From: Pseudomonas sp. MMS21 TM103
GTDB taxonomy: Bacteria > Pseudomonadota > Gammaproteobacteria > Pseudomonadales > Pseudomonadaceae
Direction of reading: 5' to 3'
DNA: 64,000 nt
NCBI RefSeq assembly: GCF_022132145.1
Contig: NZ_JAJISP010000003.1
Location: 248,001 to 312,000 of the forward strand
Shown: positions 1-8,184 of the stretch, in pieces
How the letters are laid out: every line of letters begins with the position of its first letter
How positions within the stretch are numbered: position 1 is the first letter of the stretch
The notes under the pieces: generated by a model
The model's database searches: none
The model's input: the letters and a program-made list of their open reading frames with translations, nothing else
What the model was told of the DNA's origin: nothing
Translations under genes and position numbers: made by a program

Positions 1-56
1 AGAGTGGACCGCCGGCGTAGAACTCTGAGATTGCCTCAACCTTCAGGAGAAGAACC

Positions 57-1559
57 ATGACCGATACCCTCACCCGCAGTGCCATCGACCAGCAACTCGA
101 GCGCCTGGAATACCGCAACCAGGCCTTCATCAACGGTCGGTTCGTCGCCGCCCGCTCCGGCGCCACCTTCAGCACCCTCAACCCGGCCACCGGTCAGGTC
201 CTGAGCGAGGTGGCCGCCTGCGACGCCGAAGATGTCGACGCCGCCGTACAGGCCGCCCGCGCCGCGTTCAACGCCGGGGTCTGGTCGCGCCTGGCGCCGG
301 CCGAGCGCAAGGCCGTGATGATCCGCTTCGCCGACCTGATCGATGCCAATCGCCTGGAGTTGTCGGTATTGGAATCCCTGGAAGCCGGCAAGCCGGTCGG
401 CGAGTGCTTCGGCATCGACATTCCCGACACCGCCGCGACCATCCGCTGGCACGCCGAGGCCGGCGACAAGCTGTACGACAGCCTGTCGCCCTCCGCTCCC
501 GGCAACATCGGCATGATCAGGCGCGAGCCGATCGGCGTGGTCGGCGCGGTGCTGCCGTGGAACTTCCCCTGCATGATGGCCGGCTGGAAGCTCGGCCCGG
601 CGCTGATCACCGGCAACAGCGTGATCCTCAAGCCCGCCGAGCTGACCTCGCTGGCCACCCTGCGCCTGGCCGAACTGGCCTTCGAAGCCGGCATCCCGGC
701 CGGCGTGCTCAACGTGGTGCCGGGCCTGGGCCACACCGCCGGCAAGGCCATCGGCCTGCACCCGGACATCGACATGACCGCCTTCACCGGCTCCACCGAG
801 GTCGGCCGGCTGTTCCTCGAATACTCGGCCAAGAGCAACCTCAAGCGCGTGGTGCTCGAGTGCGGCGGCAAGAACCCGCAGGTGGTCATGGGCGATGCCG
901 ACGACCTCGCCGCGGTGGCCAGCAACGTACTCAGCGCGGCGTTCTGGAACATGGGCGAGAACTGCTCGGCCGGCTCGCGGCTGATCGTCCATCGCTCGAT
1001 CAAGGACGCCCTGCTCGAGGAAATGCAAAGCCAGCTACAAGACTGGGTCACCGGCGATCCGCTGAACCCGGCCGTGCGCCTCGGCGCGCTGATCGAGCAG
1101 GCGCACATGGACAAGGTCCTCGGGCATATCGAGCAGGCCAAGGCCGAAGGCTGCAAGCTGGTCACCGGCGGCGTGCGCCTGCACCAGCAGAGCGGCGGCT
1201 ACTTCGTCGCGCCGACCATCTTCGAAGTCGACTCCAACGCCGCCTCGGTGGCCCAGGAGGAGATCTTCGGCCCGGTGCTGGCGGTGATCGCCTTCGACAC
1301 CGAGGAACAGGCCATCGCCATCGCCAACGACACCTGCTACGGCCTGGCCGCCTCGCTGTGGACCGCCAACATCAACACCGCCCACCGGGTGGCCGCGGCC
1401 ATTCGCGCCGGCACCGTGTCGGTCAACTGCTTCTCCGAGGGTGATATCTGCACCCCGTTCGGCGGCTACAAGCAGTCCGGCTTCGGCGGTCGCGACAAGT
1501 CGATCTACGCCCACGACCAGTACTGCGAGCTGAAGACCACCTGGATCCAGCTGACCTGA
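57..1559 (+). CDS. NAD(P)+-dependent aldehyde dehydrogenase (PuuC/BetB-like)
   Basis: A 500-residue cytoplasmic enzyme of the aldehyde dehydrogenase superfamily, oxidising an aldehyde to its acid. The catalytic Glu268 lies in LECGG and the nucleophile Cys303 in GENCSAG. The cofactor-binding PWNFP motif and the FTGST loop are present, so the full domain is intact. The start follows an AGGAGAAGAACC ribosome-binding site. Overall it looks most like the gamma-glutamyl-aminobutyraldehyde / betaine aldehyde dehydrogenase group. Forty bases downstream lies a GbcB-like reductase, so the pair probably serves catabolism of an N-methylated or quaternary amine. The exact substrate cannot be read from sequence. 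Confidence 0.93.
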   Translation: MTDTLTRSAIDQQLERLEYRNQAFINGRFVAARSGATFSTLNPATGQVLSEVAACDAEDVDAAVQAARAAFNAGVWSRLAPAERKAVMIRFADLIDANRLELSVLESLEAGKPVGECFGIDIPDTAATIRWHAEAGDKLYDSLSPSAPGNIGMIRREPIGVVGAVLPWNFPCMMAGWKLGPALITGNSVILKPAELTSLATLRLAELAFEAGIPAGVLNVVPGLGHTAGKAIGLHPDIDMTAFTGSTEVGRLFLEYSAKSNLKRVVLECGGKNPQVVMGDADDLAAVASNVLSAAFWNMGENCSAGSRLIVHRSIKDALLEEMQSQLQDWVTGDPLNPAVRLGALIEQAHMDKVLGHIEQAKAEGCKLVTGGVRLHQQSGGYFVAPTIFEVDSNAASVAQEEIFGPVLAVIAFDTEEQAIAIANDTCYGLAASLWTANINTAHRVAAAIRAGTVSVNCFSEGDICTPFGGYKQSGFGGRDKSIYAHDQYCELKTTWIQLT

Positions 1560-1575
1560 ACCCGACCCGACCCAG

Positions 1576-1596
1576 CCCGGCAGCCCAACTGCCGGG
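1576..1596 (+). other. Intercistronic stem-loop
   Basis: An 8-bp perfect inverted repeat (CCCGGCAG / CTGCCGGG, 5-nt loop) lies between the aldehyde dehydrogenase and the reductase gene. No T-run follows, so it is more likely an RNA-stabilising or attenuating hairpin inside an operon than a full terminator. Confidence 0.45.
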
Positions 1597-1622
1597 CCGT
1601 GTCCTTGATACCGAGAACGCCC

Positions 1623-2732
1623 ATGAGCAGCCTCACCAGCAGCGAATACCTCAACCCGGTCAACACCCAGACCTGGGCCAACGGCCGCCACCTGGTGCGC
1701 TGCCTCAAGGTCATCCGCGAAACCGAAGATGTCCTCACCTACTGTTTCAGCATGCAGGAGCCGGTGCTGTTCTTCTTCAAGCCGGGGCAGTTCGTCACCC
1801 TGGAACTGGAGATCGACGGCGAACAGCTGATGCGCTCCTACACCATCTCCAGCGCGCCTTCGATTCCCTACAGCTTCTCCATCACGGTCAAGCGGGTGCC
1901 GGGCGGCCTGGTCTCGGGCTGGCTGCACGACCACCTGCGCGAAGGCGACGTGATCGCCGTGCACGGCCCGGTCGGTCAGTTCAACTGCATCGATTTTCCC
2001 GCGGAGAAGGTGCTGCTGCTGTCCGGCGGCGTCGGCATCACCCCGGTGATGTCCATGGCCCGCTGGTTCTTCAACACCAACAGCGAAGTCGACATGGTGT
2101 TCGCCCACAGTGCGCGCACCCCGGCCGACATCATCTACCGCGCGGAACTGGACTACATGTCCACGCGCATCGACAACTTCAAGCTGCACCTGATCTGCGA
2201 GCGCAGCGAAACCGGGCAGATCTGGGGCGGCTACCGCGGCTATCTCAGTCGCGAGATGCTGCAGCTGATCGCCCCGGACTTCCTCGACCGCGAGGTGTTC
2301 TGCTGCGGACCGGCACCCTACATGCGCGCGATGCGGCGCCTGCTCGCCGACGCCGGCTACGACATGGCGCGCTACCACGAGGAGTCCTTCGGCGAGACCC
2401 CGGCCGAGGATATTGCCAGCGCCGAGGTGCAGGCCGCCGTGGCCCTGGCCCAGGCCGACGAGCCGCAGGTCAACCATTGGGTGACCTTCAGCGACTCCGG
2501 CAAATCGGTGCAAGCCGAACTTGGCACGACGCTCTACGAGGCCGCCGCCAGCGCTGGCCTGACCATTCCCAAGGCCTGTGGCATGGGCATCTGCGGCACT
2601 TGCAAGGTACGCGTATTAACCGGCGAGACCGTGATGAGCCATAACGGCGGCATCACCGAGGAGGAGATCGCCGACGGCTATGTGCTGAGCTGTTGCACCC
2701 GCGTATCGGGCGATGTCGAGGTGGGCTATTAG
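1623..2732 (+). CDS. GbcB-like flavin / 2Fe-2S oxidoreductase (Rieske monooxygenase reductase)
   Basis: A 369-residue electron-transfer protein. It has an FNR-type FAD/FMN domain (about residues 20-130, RSYTISS flavin motif), an NAD(P)-binding domain (about 135-245, GGVGITP and CCGPAPYM), and a C-terminal plant-type 2Fe-2S ferredoxin domain with CGMGICGTC plus a later Cys. This matches GbcB (glycine betaine demethylase reductase) and carnitine/stachydrine demethylase reductases, which pass NAD(P)H electrons to a Rieske oxygenase. The ATG at 1623 is preferred over a GTG at 1599 because it fits the usual N-terminus. No oxygenase subunit is in the window; it could lie before position 1. An alternative is a hybrid-cluster protein reductase. 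Confidence 0.85.
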   Translation: MSSLTSSEYLNPVNTQTWANGRHLVRCLKVIRETEDVLTYCFSMQEPVLFFFKPGQFVTLELEIDGEQLMRSYTISSAPSIPYSFSITVKRVPGGLVSGWLHDHLREGDVIAVHGPVGQFNCIDFPAEKVLLLSGGVGITPVMSMARWFFNTNSEVDMVFAHSARTPADIIYRAELDYMSTRIDNFKLHLICERSETGQIWGGYRGYLSREMLQLIAPDFLDREVFCCGPAPYMRAMRRLLADAGYDMARYHEESFGETPAEDIASAEVQAAVALAQADEPQVNHWVTFSDSGKSVQAELGTTLYEAAASAGLTIPKACGMGICGTCKVRVLTGETVMSHNGGITEEEIADGYVLSCCTRVSGDVEVGY

Positions 2733-2734
2733 GC

Positions 2735-2763
2735 GCTGCTCCGGGCAAACAGCCCGGAGCAGC
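2735..2763 (+). terminator. Strong hairpin after the reductase gene
   Basis: A 12-bp perfect stem (GCTGCTCCGGGC / GCCCGGAGCAGC) with a 5-nt AAACA loop begins three bases after the reductase stop codon. It lies between convergent genes and has no T-run, so it may act as a bidirectional or Rho-assisted terminator. Confidence 0.6.
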
Positions 2764-2806
2764 CAAGCGTCCCCTCTCCGGCAACCAATCACTGACGCCT
2801 AGGCGA

Positions 2807-3481
2807 TCACAGCAGGGCGAGCAGCGCCTTGGCCGTGTCTTCGGACGAGGCCGGGTTCTGCCCGGTGAGCAGCAAGCCATCGGTCACCACGTAGCTCTGC
2901 CAGTCGCCTGCCTTGGAGTACTGGCCGCCGCTGGCTTGCAGCATGTCCTCGACCAGGAACGGCACCACATCGGTAAGTTGCACCGCTTCTTCCTCGCTAT
3001 TGCTGAAGCCGGTAACGCGCTTGCCCTTGACCAGTGGCTGGCCATCGGCGCCCTTGGTATGGCGAAAAATACCCGGGGCGTGGCACACCGCGCCGACCGG
3101 TTTGCCGGCGCCCTGGAAGGCTTCGATCAGGGCGATGGAGTGAGCATCTTCGGCCAGGTCCCAGAGCGGGCCATGGCCACCCGGGTAGAACACCGCGTCA
3201 TAGTCGTCGGCGCGGATGCCCGCCAATTTCCGGGTATTGGCCAACGCGGCCTGCGCATCAGGGTCGCTGCGAAAGCGCTCTGTGGCCGGGGTTTGCGCGT
3301 CTGCTTCGTCACTCATCGGGTCCAGCGGCGGTTGCCCGCCCTTGGGCGAAGCCAGGGTCAGCTCGGCACCGGCGTCCTTGAACACGTAATAGGGCGCGGC
3401 GAACTCCTCCAGCCAGAAACCGGTTTTCTTACCGGTATTGCCGAGTTGATCGTGGGACGTCAAAACCATCAGGATCTTCAT
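2807..3481 (-). CDS. DJ-1/PfpI family protein (Hsp31-like glyoxalase/chaperone)
   Basis: A 224-residue type 1 glutamine amidotransferase-like protein. The nucleophile elbow GAVCHAPG places the reactive Cys133 next to His134, and Glu26 (LEEF) is the usual acidic partner. Length and the lid-like insertion after residue 45 fit the HchA/Hsp31-type subfamily, whose members degrade methylglyoxal without cofactor or protect proteins from glycation. It is the last gene of a minus-strand operon, 24 bp after curA, behind yqhD and a NemR-type repressor. That context supports a role in reactive-carbonyl defence. The exact activity (glyoxalase III, deglycase or chaperone) is inferred. Confidence 0.88.
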   Translation of the reverse strand: MKILMVLTSHDQLGNTGKKTGFWLEEFAAPYYVFKDAGAELTLASPKGGQPPLDPMSDEADAQTPATERFRSDPDAQAALANTRKLAGIRADDYDAVFYPGGHGPLWDLAEDAHSIALIEAFQGAGKPVGAVCHAPGIFRHTKGADGQPLVKGKRVTGFSNSEEEAVQLTDVVPFLVEDMLQASGGQYSKAGDWQSYVVTDGLLLTGQNPASSEDTAKALLALL

Positions 3482-3505
3482 GCTGTGCTTTCTCCTTGCT
3501 ATGGG

Positions 3506-4543
3506 TTAGTTATCGGCGCCAACACGGATCACCAGCTTGCCGAAGTTCTTGCCCTCGAGCAGGCCGATAAAGGCCTGTGGAGCATTTTCCAGGCCGTCCA
3601 CCATGTCCTCGCGGTAGTTGATCTGGCCAGAAGCAAGCCAGGCGCTCATGTCGCGCGCGAACTCGCCATAACGGTGTCCGTAATCGTCGAAGATGATGAA
3701 GCCCTGAATCTTCAGGCGCTTGGTCAACACTGTGCGCATCAGCAACCCCATGCGGTCGGGCCCCTCGGGCAGTGCCGTGGCGTTGTAGTGCGCAATCAGG
3801 CCGCACACCGGGATGCGCGCCGAGGTATTGAGCAGGGGCAGTACTGCATCGAAGACCTTGCCGCCGACGTTTTCATAATAGATATCGATACCCTTGGGGC
3901 AGGCCTTGGCCAGTTGCTCGGCAAAGTCCGGCGCACGGTGGTCGATGCAGGCATCGAAGCCCTGCACTTCGACCGCATGCCGGCACTTCTCCGGGCCGCC
4001 GGCCACGCCGACCACGTGGCAGCCTTTGAGCTTGCCGATCTGCCCGACAGTGGCGCCGACCGGTCCGGTGGCCGCCGCGACCACCAGGGTCTCGCCCGCC
4101 TTGGGCTGGCCGATGTCCAGCAGACCCATGTAGGCGGTGAAGCCCGGCATACCGAGAATGCCCAAAGCATAGGCCGGATTTTCCGGCGTGGCGCCGAGGC
4201 GAGTCAGGCCAGTACCGTCGGAAAGCGCGTAGTCCTGCCAGCCAGCGTATGCCTGGACCCACTCACCGACCTGATAGTCCGGGTTTCTGGACGCCACCAC
4301 CCGGCTCACGGTTGCGCCCACCATCACGCCGCCCTCCTCGACCGGCGCTGCATAGGAGGGTGCGTCGCTCATGCGACCGCGCATATAGGGGTCCAGCGAC
4401 AGGTAGACGGTGCGTAGCAGGACTTCGCCCTCAGCCGGAGCGGGAATGGCCGTTTGCTCGATCCGGAAGTTGTCTGCAGTGGGGGCGCCATGCGGGCGCG
4501 AGGCCAGCACGACTTGGCGATTGATAGCTTGAGTCTGGGTCAT
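3506..4543 (-). CDS. curA: NADPH-dependent curcumin/alkenal reductase CurA
   Basis: A 345-residue zinc-free MDR-family reductase that reduces alpha,beta-unsaturated carbonyls with NADPH. It matches E. coli CurA nearly end to end: the N-terminal RPHGAP, the LSLDPYMRGRMSD segment, the AATGPVGATVGQIGKLKG nucleotide-binding loop, and YYENVGGKVFDAVLPLLN. The ATG lies 24 bp after the yqhD stop and 24 bp before the DJ-1-like gene, so the three are one transcript. In this context it would detoxify electrophilic enals or quinone-like compounds, with expression released when the upstream NemR-type repressor senses them. Confidence 0.93.
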   Translation of the reverse strand: MTQTQAINRQVVLASRPHGAPTADNFRIEQTAIPAPAEGEVLLRTVYLSLDPYMRGRMSDAPSYAAPVEEGGVMVGATVSRVVASRNPDYQVGEWVQAYAGWQDYALSDGTGLTRLGATPENPAYALGILGMPGFTAYMGLLDIGQPKAGETLVVAAATGPVGATVGQIGKLKGCHVVGVAGGPEKCRHAVEVQGFDACIDHRAPDFAEQLAKACPKGIDIYYENVGGKVFDAVLPLLNTSARIPVCGLIAHYNATALPEGPDRMGLLMRTVLTKRLKIQGFIIFDDYGHRYGEFARDMSAWLASGQINYREDMVDGLENAPQAFIGLLEGKNFGKLVIRVGADN

Positions 4544-4567
4544 TTTCCTACTCCTCGATGCAGTGAA

Positions 4568-5725
4568 TTAAAGGCAGGCTTGCAGCACCTGGCGGCTGAT
4601 GGCCGGTGTGACATCACGCTGCTCGCCCAGGCGGGTCATGCCGTGTGCCTCGAGTTGAGCGATCAGTGGCTCGACCACTTCCTGCCCCAGTTGGTAATCG
4701 CCCAGGCGGGTTTTCACCCCGAGGGCCTCGAAAAAATCACGGGTACGCACTATGGCTGCGTCAATGCGCTGCTCTTCGCTGCCGCTGCTCAAGCCCCATA
4801 CCCGTTCGGCGTATTGCAGCAATTTGGCATGCTTGGCTGCGCGGCGCTGCTGCAACATGACCGGTAGCACAACGGCCAGGGTCTGAGCATGATCCAAACC
4901 ATACAAAGCGGTGATTTCATGACCGATCATGTGCGTGGCCCAGTCTTGCGGAACGCCCGCGCCGATCAGACCATTCAGCGCCAGAGTCGCCACCCACATC
5001 AGGTTAGCGCGTACCTGGTAATCCTGCGGCTGACTCAACGCCTTGGGGCCGAGCTCGATCAGTGTCAGCAGCAGGCCTTCGGCGAAGCGGTCCTGGACCG
5101 GAGCATCGCCCGGGTAAGTCAGGTACTGCTCGACCACATGCACAAACGCATCGACCACACCGTTGGCCACCTGGCGTTCCGGCAGGGTAAAGGTCTTGCT
5201 GGGGTCGAGAATCGAGAACACCGGGAACAGCAACTTGTTACGAAATGGCAGCTTGGCCTGCTCGGACTTGCGGGTGACCACGCCACCGTTGTTCATCTCC
5301 GAACCGGTCGCCGGCAGGGTCAGGACCGCGCCGAAGGGCAATGCCTGAGTGACCTTGCTGCCATGGCTCTGGAGGATCTCCCACGGCTCGCCGGCGTAGT
5401 TGGCAGCCGCCGCGACAAACTTGGTGCCATCGATCACCGAACCACCGCCCACCGCCAGCAGGAAGTCCACGGCCTCACGGCGCACCAGCGCCACCGCTTC
5501 CATCAGGGTTTCGTAACTGGGGTTGGGCTCGATACCACCAAACAGCAGTACCTCGCGATCCGCCAGGGCACCCTGCACTTCGGCCAGGGTCCCGGTGCGC
5601 CGGGCACTGTCGCCACCAAACAGCACCAGCACCCGCGCCTTGGCCGGGATCAGGCGGTCGAGTTCGGCGATGCGGCCTTCGCCGAAGCTGATGTGGGTGG
5701 GGTTGTAGAAATCGAAATTGAGCAT
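4568..5725 (-). CDS. yqhD: NADPH-dependent aldehyde reductase / iron-type alcohol dehydrogenase YqhD
   Basis: A 385-residue group III metal-dependent alcohol dehydrogenase, very similar to E. coli YqhD, which reduces short-chain and lipid-peroxidation aldehydes with NADPH. GGGSVIDGTKF is the nucleotide-binding loop. The metal ligands are visible as Asp and His in NGVVDAFVHVVEQY, His in THMIGHE, and His in LDHAQT. It is the first gene of a three-gene minus-strand operon. An inverted repeat identical to the one before the repressor gene lies 53 bp upstream of the start, so it is probably repressed by the adjacent NemR-like protein. Confidence 0.93.
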   Translation of the reverse strand: MLNFDFYNPTHISFGEGRIAELDRLIPAKARVLVLFGGDSARRTGTLAEVQGALADREVLLFGGIEPNPSYETLMEAVALVRREAVDFLLAVGGGSVIDGTKFVAAAANYAGEPWEILQSHGSKVTQALPFGAVLTLPATGSEMNNGGVVTRKSEQAKLPFRNKLLFPVFSILDPSKTFTLPERQVANGVVDAFVHVVEQYLTYPGDAPVQDRFAEGLLLTLIELGPKALSQPQDYQVRANLMWVATLALNGLIGAGVPQDWATHMIGHEITALYGLDHAQTLAVVLPVMLQQRRAAKHAKLLQYAERVWGLSSGSEEQRIDAAIVRTRDFFEALGVKTRLGDYQLGQEVVEPLIAQLEAHGMTRLGEQRDVTPAISRQVLQACL

Positions 5726-5778
5726 GAGTAGTGTGATCCTCGATGGGTCGAATTCGTTCGATATTCAAGTGAACTAAT

Positions 5779-5794
5779 TAGACCAGTCGTCTAG
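5779..5794. promoter_or_regulatory. NemR-type operator upstream of yqhD
   Basis: TAGACCAGTCGTCTAG carries perfect 5-bp arms (TAGAC / GTCTA) around a 5-bp spacer. The same 16 bases recur at 6451-6466. It resembles the E. coli NemR box, whose arms are TAGACC and GGTCTA, and lies in the yqhD promoter region. Binding by the neighbouring TetR protein is inferred. Confidence 0.8.
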
Positions 5795-5846
5795 AGACGC
5801 CGCCAAAAATACCCGCCATGCGGGCGGGTACGGATGCGGCAAATGG

Positions 5847-6428
5847 TTAGTCGAGCAGCTTGCGCGTCATGCTCATCGCCTGCTCCATAGGCAGGCTGTT
5901 GCGGTGTAGCTTGGCCAGCAGGCTGGCGCCCAGCCATAACTGGTAGAGCAGCGTAGCGGTTTGCCGGGGCTCGCTATGCACCAGCGAGCCATCCTGTTTG
6001 CCGGCCTCGATACAGTCGGCCAGGCTGGCGATGATCCGGTCCGTACCATCACGCAAGGTGATGCGCATGCTTTCGGAGAGGTCGGCGACCTCGGCGCTCA
6101 GCTTGACCACCAGGCACTGCTGTTGACTGCAGGGGCCCGAGTAGCTGCCCAACCACTGCTGCCAGTAATCCATCAAACGCGCGCGGGCCGGCTGACCGTC
6201 GGCGGCGAAACGCCGCTCCAGTTGCTCCAGGTACTTCTTGAAATAGTCCTCGAGCAAGGCCTGACCGAACAGCTCCTTGGATTTGAAGTAGTGATAGAAC
6301 GAGCCTTTGGGCACGCCGGCGGTCTGCAAGATCTCATTCAGGCCCACACCGCTAAAGCCTTTGCCGGCCATGATGCGGTGACCGGTGTCGAGCAGGTGTT
6401 GGCGGGTATCGTCGTAGGCGCTTTTCAT
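5847..6428 (-). CDS. nemR: TetR-family electrophile-sensing repressor, NemR-like
   Basis: A 193-residue TetR regulator. The N-terminal helix-turn-helix includes VGLNEILQTAGVPKGSFYHYFKSKELF, close to NemR of E. coli. Cys105 in QCLVVKLSAEVADLSESMR aligns with the redox/electrophile-sensing Cys106 of E. coli NemR, and a second Cys is at 100. It sits upstream of yqhD-curA-DJ-1 in the same direction, and both promoters carry the same operator, which predicts autoregulation plus control of the detoxification genes. ATG 6428 is chosen from the homologue's N-terminus; ATG 6440 (four residues longer, weak AGGG site) is possible. The open frame to 6728 is not supported. Confidence 0.85.
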   Translation of the reverse strand: MKSAYDDTRQHLLDTGHRIMAGKGFSGVGLNEILQTAGVPKGSFYHYFKSKELFGQALLEDYFKKYLEQLERRFAADGQPARARLMDYWQQWLGSYSGPCSQQQCLVVKLSAEVADLSESMRITLRDGTDRIIASLADCIEAGKQDGSLVHSEPRQTATLLYQLWLGASLLAKLHRNSLPMEQAMSMTRKLLD

Positions 6429-6450
6429 GGCGGCGACCATACACCCTAAA

Positions 6451-6466
6451 TAGACCAGTCGTCTAG
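6451..6466. promoter_or_regulatory. NemR-type operator upstream of the repressor gene
   Basis: This is an exact copy of the 16-base site at 5779-5794, placed 11-23 bp before the candidate starts of the TetR gene. A repressor bound here would block its own transcription. Confidence 0.8.
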
Positions 6467-6759
6467 CAACCCAACTGCTCCTGGTGATGCACCCAGGCCG
6501 CAAGCGGTTATCTCGCAGCTGCCTCCTACGTCCGCGCACTGGGTTGCGCGGGCCGAGTCGTATCGAGCAAGGCGCCCGGCATCTTGCCATCGACCGCGCG
6601 AAGCCCGGTTCTGCTTCGCCTACTTCGGCAGTCGCGCGCATCACGCCTGGCGGATCGAGCAGGCCCCGAGCCAGAAAGGTGCCGAGCTGAACGTCATGCT
6701 GGAAGGATGAATCCATGGCCATCAGCACACTGACGCAATCGAGCTGCCAGGGCTGCCAA
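6467..6759. other. Non-coding gap, possibly decayed coding remnant
   Basis: No intact gene is visible. On the plus strand one frame ends ...FAYFGSRAHHAWRIE..., then KGAELNVMLEG and a stop at 6708-6710, which reads like the C-terminus of a real protein. Upstream, sense is spread over different frames, so a degraded gene end is possible but unproven. Confidence 0.3.
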
Positions 6760-7620
6760 TCAGAGCAGGCCCAGTTGCTCGAGCGCAGGTTCGACGACGG
6801 GCTCAGGCAACGCCGCCAGCCCCGGCAAACGGGCCATCAACTGGATATGGAAACGCCGGGCCAGTTGCGGCGCCAGGCGGTTGTCGGAGGTGTGCAGGAA
6901 CACGTGAGGGCTACGCCCCTCCTCGATCCAGGCGGCGACCTTGTCCAGCCAGGGCGCCATGAAGCGGTCGTTGGCGGCGAGTTCGGGGTGGCCAATGAAG
7001 CGCAGCTGCGGTGCCTGGCTAAACGCCGTCGGCCGAACCGGCAGGCGCGGTTTCTTCGCCTGGGCATGCAGCAGTGCCGGCTCCTGCGAGACACAACTGA
7101 ACAACGCCCGCGCATCCAGGCTGATCCGCTCGATGCCGCGTTCCAGCAGCAGGCGATTGAGCGCCCGCTCCTCTTGCCCCTTGCTGAAGAACAGCGGATG
7201 CCGCAGCTCGACAGCCAGTGCGCCTCCAGCCCAGTGCTCGATAAAGGCACTCAACTCAGCCAGACGCGACGGGCCGAAGCTGGCGGGCAACTGCAACCAG
7301 AATGGCGCCGCCCGCGTCCCCAAGGGCGCCAGCAGCTGGCGAAAGTCATCGCTGGCGGCGAGCTGTTCGCGTAAATCCCCAGCGTGACTGATATCGCGCG
7401 GCAGTTTGGCGCAAAAATGAAAGTGGTTGGGCATCAGCGCGGCCCAGCGGGCAACCGAGGCGGCCGAGGGTCGCGCATAGAAGGTGGTATTGCCCTCGAC
7501 TGCATTGAAGACCTCAGCGTAGCGCGGCAAAAAGTCCGCCGGGCGGGCGCTGTCCGGGTACAGCGAACCACGCCAGGCCGGCTCGCTCCAGGACGGGCAG
7601 CCAAGGAAGTAGGGACGCAT
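6760..7620 (-). CDS. DUF72 family protein (YecE-like)
   Basis: A 286-residue protein of the DUF72/YecE family, a TIM-barrel-like fold of unproven enzymatic function. Typical family features are the start GCPSWSEPAWRGSLYP, the ARYAEVFNAVEGNTTFY-type segment, FCAKLPRDISH, and the AVELRHP strand. Length matches the family. It begins 12 bp after a small hypothetical gene on the same strand, so the two are likely co-transcribed. There is no signal peptide, so it is probably cytoplasmic. Confidence 0.85.
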   Translation of the reverse strand: MRPYFLGCPSWSEPAWRGSLYPDSARPADFLPRYAEVFNAVEGNTTFYARPSAASVARWAALMPNHFHFCAKLPRDISHAGDLREQLAASDDFRQLLAPLGTRAAPFWLQLPASFGPSRLAELSAFIEHWAGGALAVELRHPLFFSKGQEERALNRLLLERGIERISLDARALFSCVSQEPALLHAQAKKPRLPVRPTAFSQAPQLRFIGHPELAANDRFMAPWLDKVAAWIEEGRSPHVFLHTSDNRLAPQLARRFHIQLMARLPGLAALPEPVVEPALEQLGLL

Positions 7621-7632
7621 CAGCGGTGGTTA

Positions 7633-7974
7633 TCAGGCGAAGAGATCAAGGCCCAGTATTTCCTGGGCGTCAGGCTCGCTGGAATAGGTAGCGGTGGCAC
7701 TGTAGCTGGCAATCGCCTGGGCCGCGCGATTGCTCACGGCAGATTGGTAGCCCAGGTTCTGCGCCCGGGCCGGCAGGCTGTCGGTGCTGGCGTTGGCAGC
7801 CTGTACCCGACGGGTTTGCGCTGTTTGCTCGAAACCCTGACTGCTCGCCGGGGCCGCCGGTTGCTCACGACGCTGCTCTATCTCGCGCTGGGCTTCGCGA
7901 AACGGCGTGACCGCCGTGCCCGAACGAGGCCCGCGATCTGGCGAGTAGGAAGGTATGGAGCCGTCGATGCGCAT
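7633..7974 (-). CDS. Small conserved hypothetical protein
   Basis: A 113-residue hydrophilic protein, Ala/Gln/Arg/Ser rich, beginning MRIDGSIPSYSPDR and ending EILGLDLFA. There is no signal peptide, membrane segment or cysteine. The middle is low-complexity and probably disordered, with only the ends looking conserved. It precedes the DUF72 gene by 12 bp on the same strand. The ribosome-binding site is weak. I do not recognise a function. Codon usage resembles neighbouring genes, which supports it being real. Confidence 0.65.
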   Translation of the reverse strand: MRIDGSIPSYSPDRGPRSGTAVTPFREAQREIEQRREQPAAPASSQGFEQTAQTRRVQAANASTDSLPARAQNLGYQSAVSNRAAQAIASYSATATYSSEPDAQEILGLDLFA

Positions 7975-8184
7975 CTATTACTGCTCGGCAGTGGTCAGCC
8001 AAATGGGTGAAAGTGCATGCAATTTAGCCTCGCCCAGACGGATTGGCAATCAATCGTGGAACGGGCCGACGCTGAGCATCCAGGCGGCCCGTCCTGGTGA
8101 ACTAGCGGACCACCCGCAAGCTGGTGCTTACAGACGGCGCGCCTTGGCCATTAGCCCGGGCACCACCCATGCAGGGTTAGCCCC

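Noticed and set aside
1035..2513. Long minus-strand open frame (492 codons) opposite the aldehyde dehydrogenase and reductase genes
   Set aside because: It is a high-GC shadow frame, rich in His/Gly/Ala/Val, with no family motif, lying opposite two well-supported genes.
6429..6728. N-terminal extension of the TetR gene to 6728
   Set aside because: The extra 100 codons show no similarity to TetR proteins and would cover the operator and promoter.
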